Shown one piece after another: positions 1 through 14,311 of a DNA stretch of 64,000 nt. Position 1 is the first letter of the stretch; each line of letters starts with the position of its first letter. The DNA is from Centropus unirufus (Eukaryota > Chordata > Aves > Cuculiformes > Centropidae). The notes under the pieces are model-generated. The model worked only from the letters and a program-made list of their open reading frames with translations, was not told the DNA's origin and ran no database searches. The stretch is taken from the NCBI GenBank assembly GCA_013397695.1, contig VYZI01000194.1:1-64000 (forward strand), written 5' to 3'. Position numbers and translations under genes: made by a program.

Positions 1-1147
1 CGTCCACCCCAGATACTGCCAACATCTGCTTTGGGCCAGAACACCTTGGCCTTTTGACTCCCATTTCCCCTTTCTCTTTGGGATCATCTGCTGCGTTCCA
101 TTTCTTACAGCAGCTGGCTGTTTGAGATCCCCCTACGCATGCAAGGTCTGTAAATGCAAAGTATCATCTCCCCCTGAATGTGGGAGTGTTGGAATAAAAA
201 ACCCTCCACGATGAGTATTTCGGGCTGCTCCCTTTGATTTGCCCAGGACTACGTTACCGTTGCATCCCAAGACACTTTGGACCAAGGGCTGCGCACAGCC
301 ATGGTCGTGGAGCTGGATTGCCCAGCATGGGGTGTACTTGCCTGCTGGCCCATGGGGGCGTTTTGGCCTCTTGCCTCCCACAGAGACCACCCCTAACCCA
401 CCACCTCAGGGCTGTCAGCTAGCTGGGAGGGAAGTGAGGCAGAGAGGGGGTTAAAAAAAATAACCCAAGGCTCACTCTTCTCCTTTCACTGTAGTCAAGA
501 CAGGCTCCAAGAGATAGAAACACTTCTCTACCCACACACTGCTCTGATGCTGCTCAGGGGCTTGCAGAACTATTACATCCCTCTCCCCTTCCCTCCCTTC
601 TTCCCCCAGAGGCACAAAGTGACTCATGCAGGCACAGACTTCACATCATGCAAGCATCACAACCAGCAGCAGGGTACCAGGGGCTGGGGGAGGTGCATCA
701 AACAGCATCAAAATGAACCAGAGTTGTGCAAGCAAACCAACCCCAGTCTTCCGCTCTGGGAGCTCGGGAAATTTCTTGGCTCTCAGGTCTCCTATGCACT
801 GCTTCAGCTGATCCCAGTCCTGTGCTGGGAGGGGACCTAGCAGTCTGGAATCCCCTCGGACTACTGCAACTTGCTTTCCCCAAGACAAAACTTTGGAATA
901 GCTGTAAGCCATGTGGGCTCTGCCCTGGCCAGAACTGCAGGGAACACAATAGACCCTGGCCCCCTTCAGGCTTTGGCATAGTTTGTGTGACAGCACCCAG
1001 CATCTGGGGCACTCCTGCAGCTGGCAAGGTAAAACCAGAGCAAGCTGCAAGGAGAAAGGCATCTAATATGGCTCTTGCAAACACTTAAGTAAACCATGGG
1101 TTAAGCACCTAAGTAAGTGCTAGAAGATGATCTGCACATTGCTTCAT

Positions 1148-1187
1148 GGAAAAAAAACAAAACAAAAAAAAACCAACACCAAAACCC
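1148..1187. repeat. A-rich simple sequence with CAAA/CCAA units
   Basis: Runs of A broken by C (AAAAAAAACAAAACAAAAAAAAACC and onward). Similar tracts lie at 7987-8010, 10484-10530 and 12149-12172, with T-rich complements at 16371-16425 and 23526-23562. They may be decayed retroposon tails or low-complexity sequence. Confidence 0.7.
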
Positions 1188-2739
1188 AGCCAAATGGAAC
1201 AGATTTGTCACTTGCAGCAATCCGTGCTGGTGGAGGACATCCATGCATCTTTGAAACACATCAGCAACCAGAGATGAAGCAATACTTAAAGCGAGCACTA
1301 GTAAAAACGGTACATTAAAATGCGAAATGGGTGTCACAGCTGCTTTTTTTCTATCCCACCTTAATTACAAAAATCTTTTTTTTGGATGTTAAGTGACTAC
1401 AGATGCTGGGTTTCTCTTTTTTTAAAAAAAATCAGTTTAATTATGTTCTCATGTCCTGTAAACTTTTCTGCTAGTTTTATGTGAAACACTGACACTGCAA
1501 AGGACAACTGCAGGACTCTCACTTCCAGGTTAAGCTACTCCAGGAATTACAAACTTTATCAAGTCTGGAAAAATGAAGTGTTCCAAAGAACCTGTATCCA
1601 CCTCCATGATTCCAGAGAATGTAGGGCTTCATGCTCCTATGTCACAGTATATCTTTGGGAGAAAAAGAAAGAAAAGAAATCAAGCAACATTTGAAGCATA
1701 AGGGCAGGTTTTATTTTTGAACGATCTTGCCAGTGTACATCTAACAAACTAGTTCTGTATTGTTCAAATGGTTAGTACATGGGAAAAAATAATTCATTCT
1801 TAACACTCATCCAATTTTACTTTGAAGTGCCAGAGACAATATAGAAAATGTTTACCAGGCAGTTGTTTCATTTTATGCATTTCACATCCAGCTGCCAGGC
1901 CACCCTAAATGAGTGCCCAGAAAAGCAAGCTTAGACAACACCACCAAGGTCAACGGGGTTAGAAGTGTGAGCAGCACTGCCTTTCATACCTATGTTCTAC
2001 AGCCTTGGGCTCCATTTGCTTCATTTGATGTACTTCGGCTTTTGCTACATTGGGATTTTAGAGTGATTCAAAAAGCAGCATTAATGAGATCAGCTTATTA
2101 ATAACCAGGTATATAATTCAAGCATTATGCAATCTCAATATTTATTCAACTTGTGTTTTTAACTAGAATATGGAAAAAAAATCATCCTTTACAAAAGAGC
2201 TTCAAAACCCAAAGAACACAGGGGACAAAATTATTTGTACTTTTATCTGGTCTAAAAATCCTAAATTTATATTTAAAATTCACATCTAGGAAAAAAAAAA
2301 AGAAAAAAGTCTTCTTCACAGAACTTGATCTTCAAAAAATAAATAAAAAACTTAGATATTCTGATGTGTACAGAACTTAATTCCAAGAATAGTACTTCAG
2401 TAGTAGCTTTAACGTTGGAAAACCAGATGTGAAGTTCACCAAGTGACGAGACTCCAGTCGAAGTTCTGCCCAGACTTGGAGATAGTCAGGTAGGAAGGTG
2501 ACTGGCTGAAATCTTATTAGACAAGCATTCCTCGGGTCTGAGGCAACAGACCCCAGGCAGACCCAGAAGTTCCTCAGTCTAGGCCTTCCTCATGCCAAGT
2601 AGCTTGGTTGTATTGCACATCCAGTCAACATGCTCTTTCCCACATTGCTCCTCCAGGGAAGTGTGACAGAGATGGAACAGTATGACACATAGGACCAACA
2701 AGTACCAGGTGACTGGATCTTTCTGTTAGCCTCGATTTC

Positions 2740-2753
2740 TTTTTTTTTTTTTT
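2740..2753 (-). repeat. Poly-T tract (T14)
   Basis: Fourteen consecutive T followed by AAATAAT. Similar runs lie at 14297-14311 (T15) and 36482-36494 (T13). Confidence 0.8.
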
Positions 2754-5700
2754 AAATAATAAGAGATTGATAAGAGCTTGATATTTTATGACCTGCGTGG
2801 TGGTGACCACACGGAAGCATTTCTTCATTGTGCTGAAAAAGTAGATTGCCACCCTTGCAAGTAGATTCACAATGTCTCTTTTATTCCGAGCTTTCTCCAG
2901 AGGGCTTACAATGGGGTGAGTGGGCTGAGGATGACAACCTCCTTATGAGAACAAGCAGGAATCTGGTGACGCACTAATCGCTGCCTTGATTTTTCACTGC
3001 AGAACCCCTTGTGCCTGTTTTGGAAGCCAGTTCTCACCCTGCTTTGCTGCCACAGCAACACAGCAACTGTTGTGTGGGAGAGCTGAAAATGGATTTTCTT
3101 ACACTACCAAAACCAAGAGAACCAGGAGTAGACAAGGAACCAAGAACCACTTCTACCCACATGGTGGGCTCACCACACTCAAATCCCAAAGACAATCTGA
3201 GGCTCTTAGCCTTGAAACACAAACACACCTTTTCCTGCCCACCCCCCCGCCTTGGAACAGTTGGCCAAGTTTCTTCCTATACGGTAATGTTTGAAGTGTA
3301 ATGTTTTAGACAGGGTTCATTTTGATCAGTGGTTATTGACCAATTTGCAGACAAGGATGAGTAGCTACCACTTTATTTATTTGGGCAAAGATATTAAGTG
3401 AGAAATAAAGAAATTATTTTAGGTTTTTCATAAACAGAAATAAATGTTTATTATGCAAATGAATGTAATGAATCAACCTCAGCAACACATAGAGCCCCAG
3501 GGTTCACTCAGAACCAGGCAAAAGGGAATCAGCCATCCTGAAGCCAAGGCCATACTAGCTAAAAATACTCTTGGCTCTTCTCCTTTCAGTAGATCACCAG
3601 TTTTGCAGTAGGGCCTCAGGCTGACTAGAAGACCTATAAACTTCCACAGCATCCCTCAATAAAAAACAAAGGTGGCTATTGGGGTTCAGGCTGGCTTTGC
3701 ACAGAGATGCTGCTGCCTCTTTTCACTTCCCCCCCACCAAAAAAAAAAAAAAAGAAAAAGAAATAAATGCTGTAGGGCAAAGATGGGCTGTGGAGATCAC
3801 CAAGACATCCAATTATGCTTTGCTGTTTTTTTTTGTACTTATAATAGATTTTCAGCTTTCTGACAAGTCTACAAGGATACAGAGTTTTTAATTTTGCATT
3901 ACAAACTTTTACAGTCAATACCTTGACAGCTAGTGACAGATAACAGGTTGCTGAGCTCTTGCAATGTAGAAAATTCAATTTGTGGGTAGTTTGCCAGTAG
4001 CAGTTTCCCTCCTGAGAAGGTTACTATGGTGTCTGCAGTTATAGAGAGAAGGCAACAGTTCACCACAGCAGGACAAGCCCTAACTGCCCACTGCTACACA
4101 CAAAATGCTTTTGTGATGCTCCATGCCAGAGGCTGAGTAAAACCTGGCCAAGACAGGAATACAACCTATTTTATTGGTGCACACCCTCACAGAGTTGACA
4201 GTGATTAGTGATATTAACATATTTGCCTATCTTAAAATTCTATTTTCAAGCAGGAGGGAAGAAAATTTAAGATGAGTCATTTAATAAAAAAATAAATAAA
4301 TGGGAAATTCATAATTTCCTTCAGCCTAGACAAGGTAGAATTGAAACACCTGAAAATGAGAATATCCCTTAATTTCACTGCCTCAGTGTATTCTCTTAAT
4401 TGAGATTATTTTCCTATACAACTTTATGTATTTCATGCATTTTTCTCCTTATGCCCTACCTCTTTACAAGTATTGGCTCAGGTACCTAGAGGAGAGTAAG
4501 GACTAACTTTCTTGCAATTAAATCAAGAAACCACAGTTTCCACTTCAGATGGGCCTTATCTCAGGGATAGAACACTTCATACGCTATTAATACAAAGCTA
4601 AGAAACCCAACCAGAAAGGCCTTAATCACACTATGATTTTAGATAAACTTTAGATTGGCACCATTCACAGTCTGGCTTTTGTCTTATTGTAAGTAGCAAA
4701 CGAAAAAATTAGCATATCTGACATTTTGAGGACTGGTAGGCTCTCAGTACCATAGCTCAAACTCGGGAATATTTATTCAGTACCATATGAACACAATATG
4801 TTTAAGAATTGAAAAACGTCACACCTGAGGATGGATCCAGCAATTTGGTCTGGCTACAGCTCCTCAGAGGCAGGATTGCTGACCCCAGTCTTTTTAGATC
4901 TTTTATCTTACTCTGACTTTTCCTGTGCAGATCAGAAGTGCTACAATTATCAGATAAAGCTCTAAAGCTCAAAGAGTGTAAAAATCCTGTGGAGAAACAA
5001 TGAGCGGGGGTTATGTCACCTGTTTGCAGCCGCCAGAAGCACTCAAATCCAATACCTCCAGAGAAGGTCACCACTTCTCCAGTGACAATGCAAAGACTAG
5101 AGCACGCTTATTTTGATACTTTGATTCATGAGCAACTTAAATGCCCATGCTACCTTAAAACTGATACAGAAAAACATTCCATGTACCTACATGAATACTT
5201 ACTGCAGCAAAATCACGTGGCAACTGAGGGAAAAAAAAGTTTGGAGTCAAACTGTCTCTCCAAGTAGTACTTGGTAAGCAAAGGAGAAAAGGAGACTGAT
5301 CAACAGAGCAGCATTCTCTTTAGTTGACTTAAATTCAGCTGTATTCATTTATTTAACAGATGTCAAAGACAGCAAGCTATTATTTATCAGTTCAATTTCA
5401 CAAAGCAATCTTTAACCCTCAGTGGTATCATCTCCCGTTGCTTTCTGACCACTACAAAGGTGCTAAAAATGTTAATCGGCCTGTTAACAATACTGACCCC
5501 ACTATGGGGGTGAAAGCAATGCATATAGCCCACAGTTTTCTATAAAAATCATCTCCTAATTAAGATATAACACCGAGACAGTGAAATTAAGTGATATTCT
5601 AGCTGTCAGATGGTCCAATTCCAGCCTTCCTAGATTAAGGCAGTCCACAAACATATTGATAACAGACAAACTTGCCTTCAAAATTAGGATTCCTAATTAG

Positions 5701-7286
5701 GACTGGCTCTCCTCTCCTCCTATTTACACCTAGAACAGTGTTGAGATGTCCCTATCTTGCAACCATATGCTTCTGCCTGCTGTGCACTGTGTTTAAAAGA
5801 GAAAGCAAAGTGGATGCTGTATGATTTTATATAGCAAGAAACACCCCTCACTCAAACTGTGTTGCGATGTTGTCTTATTCTAACCATCTTGAAAAAGTGA
5901 TCTTGCTGAAAGATGTCTTTTGAGAGAGTACAGTGAAAGAGTAATATGGAAAAGAAATAACAGCAAAGCAGCCTGGAAACTGGTTTAAAAAGCAATCTGT
6001 TTTTCCACCATGCATAACAGAACACATCGCCATCAAGCCACTTTTTAAAATCAACTGGATTCCATTTCTCCTTGGAGTGCTTTCATTCCTCCTCCAGATC
6101 TTTTCAATAGTGAATGCATTTGCACCTCAATTTCATTTGACATTTAACATAAACATTAACTGTTAGTTGAAAGTAAAAGTACCTTAACAGTTCCTATATG
6201 TGAATACATCCCCTTATTACAGCCAAACCCCTCCTCCAAAACAAAAAAGCCCAACTACAAGCAGAAGCCAAAGCTGTAACACTGCATTAGTTTACCATAA
6301 CGTCGGAAACAAAGGATAGTGGTGGGCAAGCTTTCAAAATACAAATTTTTCTACTGTACGAGCCCTCCTGTTTTCAATCTGTTACAGTTAAATGTGCACG
6401 CTCATTAAAAGCGTGTTTTGCACAAACAGGGTTTAAAGAGCAACGAAATGTTCACTTTCCAGTAAAGTTAATACGGTTGCCCTCAAGTGAACGTGATACA
6501 AGCAAGCAAAAAGGCAACTTGGTGATGCAAAAGCATCATCACTTACCTGCCAAGAATAACATAAATCAAACCCACAATGCTTAACTGTATGTTTTTTTTT
6601 AAATAGTGCATATATAGTCTTTCACATTTAGTCAACTTAAATTGGCTTAGAATATTACCTTGTTTTTTGTGGGCTTCTTAAAATGTTTCTTATTTAAGGC
6701 TGATGGCTAATTTAAGCATCATGGTAAATGGCCAAAACTTCCACAATTTTGGTAAATACTCAGGAAAGTTACTGGATGGATGCCTTCAATTAGAATTTCT
6801 TGCTGAATGTAGAGAAGGCTCGCAACCCACATCAGCCAGTGTTTATAAGTTACAGAGTACATCTGACTTCAGACAATGCACACTGGTGCAGGGGAAAAGC
6901 GATGTAACTGGAGAGCAAATTTAAATCTTCAGAAGAAATATCCAAAGATCTGCATGGACATTTGACTGCAGGGCTGTTTTTTTCCTGGGTATACAAGAAT
7001 ACTGCAGCTCTCCACCACTGTCCCTCATGGCCTTTTGTGCTGGGTTGAGGAAAGGGACAAAAGGAAAGAATGTGCAGTTTCTTCTACCGAGGACAGAAAC
7101 CTCTTGGCAGCACCACTGGAAAACAGCACTGATGCAATTATCACATGGAAGCAAAGCATACAGTATATCTTGAACTACACTTTGATTACTTTCCCATTTT
7201 TTAAGATTAGCCATATGTTTTCTCCAAGTTACTGAGAGGTAAGCACCAAACCAACTGGTATTTTAAGCAAGTTAACTTGTAGTGGA

Positions 7287-7363
7287 CAGTGCCCCAGAAT
7301 TGGCCAGTGCCCCAGAATTGGCCGTGTCAGAACCATAAGCTCCTGTCAGAACCACGAGCTCCT
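7287..7363 (+). repeat. Two adjacent direct duplications (18 bp x 2, then 19 bp x 2)
   Basis: CAGTGCCCCAGAATTGGC occurs at 7287-7304 and again exactly at 7305-7322. Three bases later GTCAGAACCATAAGCTCCT (7326-7344) is followed by a copy with one change (CACGAG for CATAAG) at 7345-7363. Two independent tandem duplications side by side suggest a local replication-slippage hot spot. No coding sequence is involved. Confidence 0.9.
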
Positions 7364-7801
7364 TCTGCAACAGCACAGAGATGCCATCCAGTTCAGGACT
7401 CTAGATCAGGCAGCACACACTACAGGAAGCGGGAACATCAGGGAAATGTACCATGAAGGCAGTTGTTTTCCCTAAGGGACGTTTGGTGAGAAACACCCAG
7501 AGGGTCTGCAGGTCTCTCCATTCAGCACCTGTCCTGCTCCGTTACTTTATCCATGCTATCCAGCCATGGCGACATTGTCTGAACAGGAGGAAGGAAAACT
7601 CAGTTAAGTGTTAGTATTCATAGCTCCTTTAAGACATTTATCCTTTTAGTAACCTCATGGTTTATGAGGTGATTCTCCAGCTTTACAGGAAGAAACACTA
7701 AGAGGAGATCTCTACAGCTCAGATTCAGGAAGGGCAGTTATTCTTTTTTTCCAAGCCCTGGCTTGTTAGCAAGAAGAGCGAGCTAGTGTGAATGTTTGGG
7801 C

Positions 7802-7822
7802 GAAGGAAGGAAGGAAGGAGGG
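7802..7822. repeat. (GAAG)n purine microsatellite
   Basis: GAAGGAAGGAAGGAAGGAGGG: pure purine strand, tetranucleotide repeat. Confidence 0.8.
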
Positions 7823-10054
7823 AAACCTGCTATGAATACTGATACATGATGAATTTCACGATGTTCCAGATGAGATTCTGACTCAGTCTAAAGATCCTTT
7901 GGATTTTCCATATGCTAAGATCCATTTCCTCTCCCCTGTCCAACTATAAGGTTTTAACCCCTTACTTCTTAGCAATATCTTTTACATTAAAAAAAAACCA
8001 AACCAACTAAAACTCAAGCTTTTCTTTAGTTTTACTCAAAACTGCTACTTCCCTGCTATCGATTCTGCAAAGCCTGTCCAATTCATGGGCTTCAGGCACA
8101 TCTATGCTACCAAGAGACAAGACAGGGCCCAGTATCGCTGCAGTACCTACAGTGTTTCAAGCAATGTTACAAGCAGGCAGATCAAGAGTCATTACAATTA
8201 ACTTCAGCTTGCCTCTTTACCTGGTGAAAAGCCTGAAAAGCTACCCTATAGTCTGGAGCTTCGAGTTTTACAGATAAAAATGTAGCAGTAGTCCTCATGC
8301 CTACTCTGTCGACTGCGGTCTCTGTTATGAGCCATGATAGTTGGTTTAGTGACTTTAAATATCAACTTTTCCATTGTCCTAATAATGTTGCCATAGAATA
8401 TATCTTCAGCAAGTTAGAGCACAAAGTGAACACATTTGCTGGTGTAAGGAGACACCTGGACATTCCAGTTCCACTCACTGAACCAGAGGAAGGGCGTGGC
8501 CTCTTGAGTTGCGAGATGTTGGAAAAAAGACTTTTTCTCAAAATAAGTAAACTGCTCATAAGAAAATCCTCCCCAGGCAGTTCTAGGAGCGTATGAAGTA
8601 AAGTTAAATGCAAGACATTGTCAAGCATGGTAAGTGACATCTTGGCAGAAAAAGCAAAATCTACAACAGAGCATGAATTATCATCAATTTCCCCAACTAA
8701 CCACTTAAAACCCACACATCCTCTGAACTGTCCATTCATTTTATATTTGCCAAGGTATTAACAAAGAAGTGATGCAAAATACTAAAAGCAAATCGGCTCC
8801 ATTATTGAATGACCTTTTTGAAAAACAGGACTGTATTGTCCTCAACAAAACAACCATTTGCCAAAATGCAGGGTACAGTGTCCTTTAACTGACAACAAGC
8901 AAGGCAGAGAATTGACTAATCCATTGATTTCTCTTTGTGTCTGAAATGCCTTTTAGCCATACAAATTGAGGGTTATCCAGAGCCAGAGAGTCTGCCCAAT
9001 AGATCCTCTGTGTCAGAAGTCAGCCACTGCTTTGACCAAAACCAAGGATCAAAGCTGGGAAATGAGGTTGAACCACTAGAAAGCACCTTTGGGCAGTCTG
9101 GGTGTTTTTTTTAACGGCAGCAGCAAATACCACTTTACAGATCTGAATGATGTATACAGGCTGAACTTGGCCCGATGATCCTATAAATCACAATACATTG
9201 TGTTGTTTTCTGTAGTTCACTAGTATGACTAACAAAATAATTAAAACTGTTCACCTGTTTAAGCCATTACACTATCACTCCCAAAGGCCATACACTCCTT
9301 TATGCACTTAATTTTACAGCTTAATCTACACTCAGCCCCCCAATACACATCATTACAAAATGATTAGCAATATTTCACCGTGGTTTCATTTGGGTAAGTC
9401 AGATTTTATGCTCATGGACACATTTTTAAGAATACATTCAGACAAAGAGAATGGAAATAGAATTTGCCACACCAGATCAGGCCACTGCTGTATCTAACAA
9501 GGCATTTGCCATTGGCTCAATACCATAAATTGGCAAGAAAGGGACAAAATTAGTCTAAAACAAAAAGGTTGCATATTCCACACACATAGGGAAGAGGAAA
9601 AAAAAATAAGGAAAGAGTATTGTCTTACATAAACTCAGGCAATAATTCATGCTGCTCTGTTCCCCAAGAGTTAAGTCACCGCAAGCAGTCCAAGGAATAA
9701 TTCCAAACAATGCCAAAGCTTTTCCACAAGCAAGACAAGCAAGAGCAAATTTAGAAATACATCAGATAGTGGCATTGTGACAGATGGGGCTCTCTGTCAA
9801 GCACTTATTCGATGAAGGAATTTAAAGAGAACCAATGGGGGAAAAAAAGTTTTCCAGGGGATGCAAAACCAGAGCTTCTTTAGATGTGGTTCAAGAGGGC
9901 ACTTGGAAAGCTACAGCTGCAGTTAAGAATTTTGTAGGGGAAAACTCTGTACATCTTCAATTCCTCCATATATAAGAGCTGGTTAACAGAACCTACCTAG
10001 AAAAAAAAACAACAAAAACTTAGCTAAGGAGGGAAAGATTTGTTTCTAACCCAG

Positions 10055-10126
10055 ATGAAGTTGCTGGCCTGGCGTAAGCAGGTGATGGTGGTACCAGTGC
10101 AGCCAGAAAGCGGTAGAGAAGACAAA
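10055..10126 (+). other. Exon-like 72-base open segment, plus strand
   Basis: After the acceptor-like TTTGTTTCTAACCCAG the frame ATGAAGTTGCTGGCC... reads 24 codons (MKLLAWRKQVMVVPVQPESG...) to GACAAA|GTGAGT, a strong donor at phase 0. No family recognised. It is antisense to the putative gene. Confidence 0.15.
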
Positions 10127-10483
10127 GTGAGTGATTGAGGTCATAAGCAGTGGAGTGGCACGTTGGTTTTCATGTATGCAGGGATATCAACATACTCAAT
10201 ATTCTTACTCAGTTTTACATTTTGCAAGTTGAGAACAGTTGCTCACAACACATTGTAGCCATGAAACATATTAAAGGATAAAGAGACTCCCCACAAGGGA
10301 GTTACTTGGATAAGCAGGAAGTAACTCCCTGACCATTTCTTAGGATCAAACCCCATCTTTCCCAGACAAAGAATCGCTCAGTTCAGAATAACCCGGGTTA
10401 AAAATCTACCCTTTCTTGTAGATAGGCACAGTGGCCATGGGATGGCATTGTATGGTCTGTTGAGGTTGAACAAAATTCTGAAG

Positions 10484-10541
10484 AAAAAAAAAGCAAAGAA
10501 AAAAACCCAACCCACACCCCCCTTAGAAAAAAAAAAATCTA
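10484..10541. repeat. A-rich/CCCAACCC simple sequence
   Basis: A-runs with CCCAACCCACACCCCCC in the middle and another A-run after it. This low-complexity region accounts for the short overlapping open frames reported by translation on both strands (10378-10787). Confidence 0.7.
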
Positions 10542-13500
10542 GGAAACTGCTTGAGAGAATTATCCAGGAAAAGATCAGCTTGCAGGCAAGCCACAGTGGA
10601 GTGTATGTACCACACCAGAGCAGTAAGCAAGGCACAAGGCAAGACCGTAGAGCAGAAAAAGGACCTGATTTTGGTATCTTTTTATTACACTTGCACACAG
10701 GATTGGTTTTCAACCAATTTTGTCAAACCAAATGTAAAAACAAAACATCCCCTGGCTGAAAAACAATTAAATATTAAATATTACTGAAAACAGTTAAATG
10801 GTTATGTGCAGTAAACTTGGATGGACTTAGCTGTTTGGGGGACTGAGTGAAGAAGGATGTTTCATAACCCAAAGGATTCTTTCAAAATGCAAGAAATACA
10901 ATTCCAACAAAGAATCATGCAGAAAAGTGGAGCTAAACCAAAATATCATTAATTTAATATGATTACATTTCCAATGCCAATGTGAAATACAGACAAAACA
11001 GCATGCAGATTAGGCTGAATTTCCCAGGATGAAGTACAGCATTTCAGAGGGAAACACTGAGATTGGCTATTTTTGAGTTCATGGTTTTCCATAGACAGAA
11101 ACTATAGGCTGGCATTGCTCTTCTGTATTGCAATGGCACAACATTCCCAGGTCATTACCTGCCCCAGGATCCCACCTTTGGCACTATGAATGGACAAGAA
11201 CTAAGCACCATAGGAGATTTCTTGAATCAGGTCACTTTCCTCTCAAAAGAAATTTGATTTGTTTACTGAATGAGCTGATGTTTATTAAAACTTCATGCAC
11301 TTTGCATCAGTCTAATGTTTCTCAAATGCTGAATTATCTTATTTGCTGGTCATCACATGATAGCTAAAGACTGCATCAATTAACTCTTTGTACTTAGTGG
11401 CTCTCTGCTCTTATACAAGTGTTAAGAATACTTGGATACTCCATTGAAAGGGTCCACCTTTACCATACATACCAGTCAGTCTTTCACACTACAAAGGCGC
11501 ATAAAGAAAACAAAAAATGATGTTTTGTAAGCAGGTTTGCTGAAGAAACGCTACCACTATTACATACATTTCATTCCCTCAACTCATTAAGACATGTGCA
11601 GCAGTCACACCTAAGTGTGATCACAGATCAGGCATTTCACAGCCGTTTAACTCTCAAAATCAGCTCCATTTACAAGGTTGTTTGTTTTGGGTTTTTTTAT
11701 ATTTCTTCTGCTATTCAGTGGTGGTTTTGTATTAGTGATCAACAACCAAAACCACCACAAAACAAACAAGAAAGAAAATTCCTCCATATTCAATAGTCAT
11801 TAAAACAGCATTGAAATGCAGTTACAGTATTTTTCCTTTCAGTCCCTTGTCCACATATAACTTCTCATGGGCACTGACAGTGAAATGGTAATTATTTTTC
11901 AGACCATGAGTTCTCTTGCAGTATGAGGCGGCAAAAATTATTTACAATTTTGAAGAAAAGAAATCTGAACAGAAATTATCAAGAAATACTAACATACTAT
12001 CCCTAATAAACTGCAATACAATTACAGAAGAAAGTGTAAATCTCACTAAATTAGTCACTATTTCAACTTCTTGTTGGTTTTAGGTTTTCATTTAACTAGT
12101 GAGTCACCTTGGGCCATTTTTAGGAAAGGCTTTTTTGGTATTTCACTGAAAAAAAAACCAACCCAACCAACTGTAGCTGGACTTTCATTTTAGTATTATA
12201 ACTTTTCTATGTTTCTATTCTTTTCACTTGTTCTTTGTAGGAATGTTTTAAATTAGAATAAAGGACAGAAAGGAATTTTGAGGGTAGTCAAAACCAGACC
12301 TCTCCCATCACCAGAAACATATAATAAAAAAACCCTCAATCTTTTCAAGTTCCTTCTTAAAAAGGTAGCCACATCTTCCACCGCATGCAGTTGGCTGCTG
12401 TGCCAGCAACCTGTTCCTCAGTGGCACCTTCTTTTACCTGCATACTTTCCTCATGGCCAAGCTATCCAGTGTTGTTCTTTTCCTTAGACAGGTCCTGCCT
12501 GTATCTGCAATCACCATTCACTCTTCATTTTGCCAAGTCCCCTCCATTAGTTGAGATGCATCCTCTTGCTTTTGCACCTTGAAAGGTATTTTCAAATGCT
12601 TGACCTAATCTTTTCCAAATAAGAAACAGAACTGAAGCCAGAATTTCACAGGAGGAGGTGCTGCCAATGTCTTTATAACAGTCACCTTTTCCACTAGGAA
12701 TTCACCAAAACATTCTTCAATCACATCTACTTTTTCCTTAGCAGAATCACTTTGGTGGCTCATAAAACACTTTGATGGACCAATATACCTGTATCTGTTT
12801 CTACCTCTAATTAACAGTTGCTGAGATTCCAACCCAGAAATTCTTGTTATTGGTCCCAAAGTACACAAATTCATACTGCAGTGCAGTTGCTTCATGTTGT
12901 AAAGAATGTTATAAAATGAGAGGATTTTAAATATTATCTTTAGAAGTCTGGAAAAAAACACTAGTGAAAACATTCAGTATCTATTCACAGGCCAGAGTGT
13001 TTGGGCACACAGGAATACTCTTGCAATGGCAAACGGAAAGCAAAATCCTTATTTACTTTAATTCTTTGTTACTGCAGGTTCAGTAACATTTGGTCTCTTC
13101 AAGCTTAGGAGGGAGGGAACTATTATCCCATTCAGTATTAACAGACACTTCCGTGCAGTGTTAACACCTTAAAGGGAAAGATCCAAAACAGCTTTTACAA
13201 GAGCCTATCAAAATTTCAGCTTCATAGAAAACAACTGGAAAACAGTTCTTGTCACAGACATTTTCCCACTCTTACAAAGAAAAAAAGCCCAATGTACTAC
13301 AGAATGGCAGACAATCCTTTCCCTGCCCCCCTGAACAACCCAACTCCCCCAAAAACCCAAGGCATCTGTTCTGGAACTCTAAACACAAATGCAATCTCAA
13401 AACACACTGAAGTCTTTATCAAGGTTAAAGTTAAAAGAAAAAAAAAATTAGAAGATTACAAGTAAAAGTTTAAGATTCAAACATTGCCAGTGATCCTGAC

Positions 13501-14296
13501 AAATATGATGCTTTCTCACGTCAGTAGGTTACTGTGCACACCATGAAACCATTTATTTCAAGACCATTAATGTATATGCTAAATGACAAGGGTACGCCTA
13601 GACATATTTATGCTGTTTAACATTAAAATGACAAGGTTCATTTTGTGACTGCCACTAACAAAACAAGAGCATAAAGCAGCCACATACTTTTCCGGCAATC
13701 AACTTTGAAAAGGACATTTCAGCTCCATAAGAAAAGCAGAACCGAGTAAATCAAGACCACAGAACGTGAAGGACAGCAAGGTAAGCAAAAGAATACCAAG
13801 ATCTTGGGATAGAATGGTTTAGGAAAGCTCATGTGTTTATCCGTTTGCAACAATTGAAAGTAGAGCATTGCAGTAATGCATGCTGTTAATGGGCTGAACT
13901 GTGATGTTTCCAAGAATACAAGTCTTAAGGACTTAAAATTGGTTACAAAAAAAGTGCTTTTAAAAAGGTCATCTTGTCTCAAGAGCCACAAAGGCAGAGT
14001 GACCCCGAGAGAAGCTCTCTGTGCCAGCCCATCCAGCAGCCAGGACACTGACCGCACAAGTCTCCAGCTTCATGCCCAGCACCTGAGATGGGCAATTCCC
14101 AGCTACACCACCTACTCTTGTGCAGAGGCAGAAACATTAATTCCTGCTATGCTCAGCAGCTCACCCACCTGCTGTTATCCAAAACATTTTCCAAAATTCT
14201 TGCGGAAAAGCAGCAAGTCGTATGGATTAACCTGGGGGTGGCAGGGTCTGGCCTTCAGACAACCGGCTGGATGAAGAAAAACTTTCTCCCTCACTC

Positions 14297-14311
14297 TTTT
14301 TTTTTTTTTTT
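14297..14311 (-). repeat. Poly-T tract (T15)
   Basis: Fifteen consecutive T between 'ctttctccctcactc' and 'gagagaaag'. No attached retroposon body recognised. Confidence 0.8.

Larger units (their letters stand above)
1..7286. other. Non-coding AT-rich sequence (presumed intron), no gene seen
   Basis: Short open frames only, all of the length expected by chance. Holds A-rich simple sequence near 1148, poly-T at 2740, an A-rich tract near 3739, and several AATAAA-like signals on either strand (for example a minus-strand AATAAA near 1710) without a coding region in front of them. At 6546 the minus strand has a near-perfect donor, TTGGCAG|GTAAGTG, but the sequence before it lacks a good acceptor. 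Confidence 0.6.

Noticed and set aside
1690..1730. Minus-strand AATAAA as a gene 3' end
   Set aside because: AATAAA is frequent in AT-rich DNA, and no coding region or conserved UTR was recognised before it.
4802..5074. Minus-strand frame with MVTFSGGIGFECFWRLQTGD and a CAG|GTGACA donor-like site
   Set aside because: Attractive local peptide, but the upstream side has a stop and no pyrimidine-rich acceptor, and no family was recognised.
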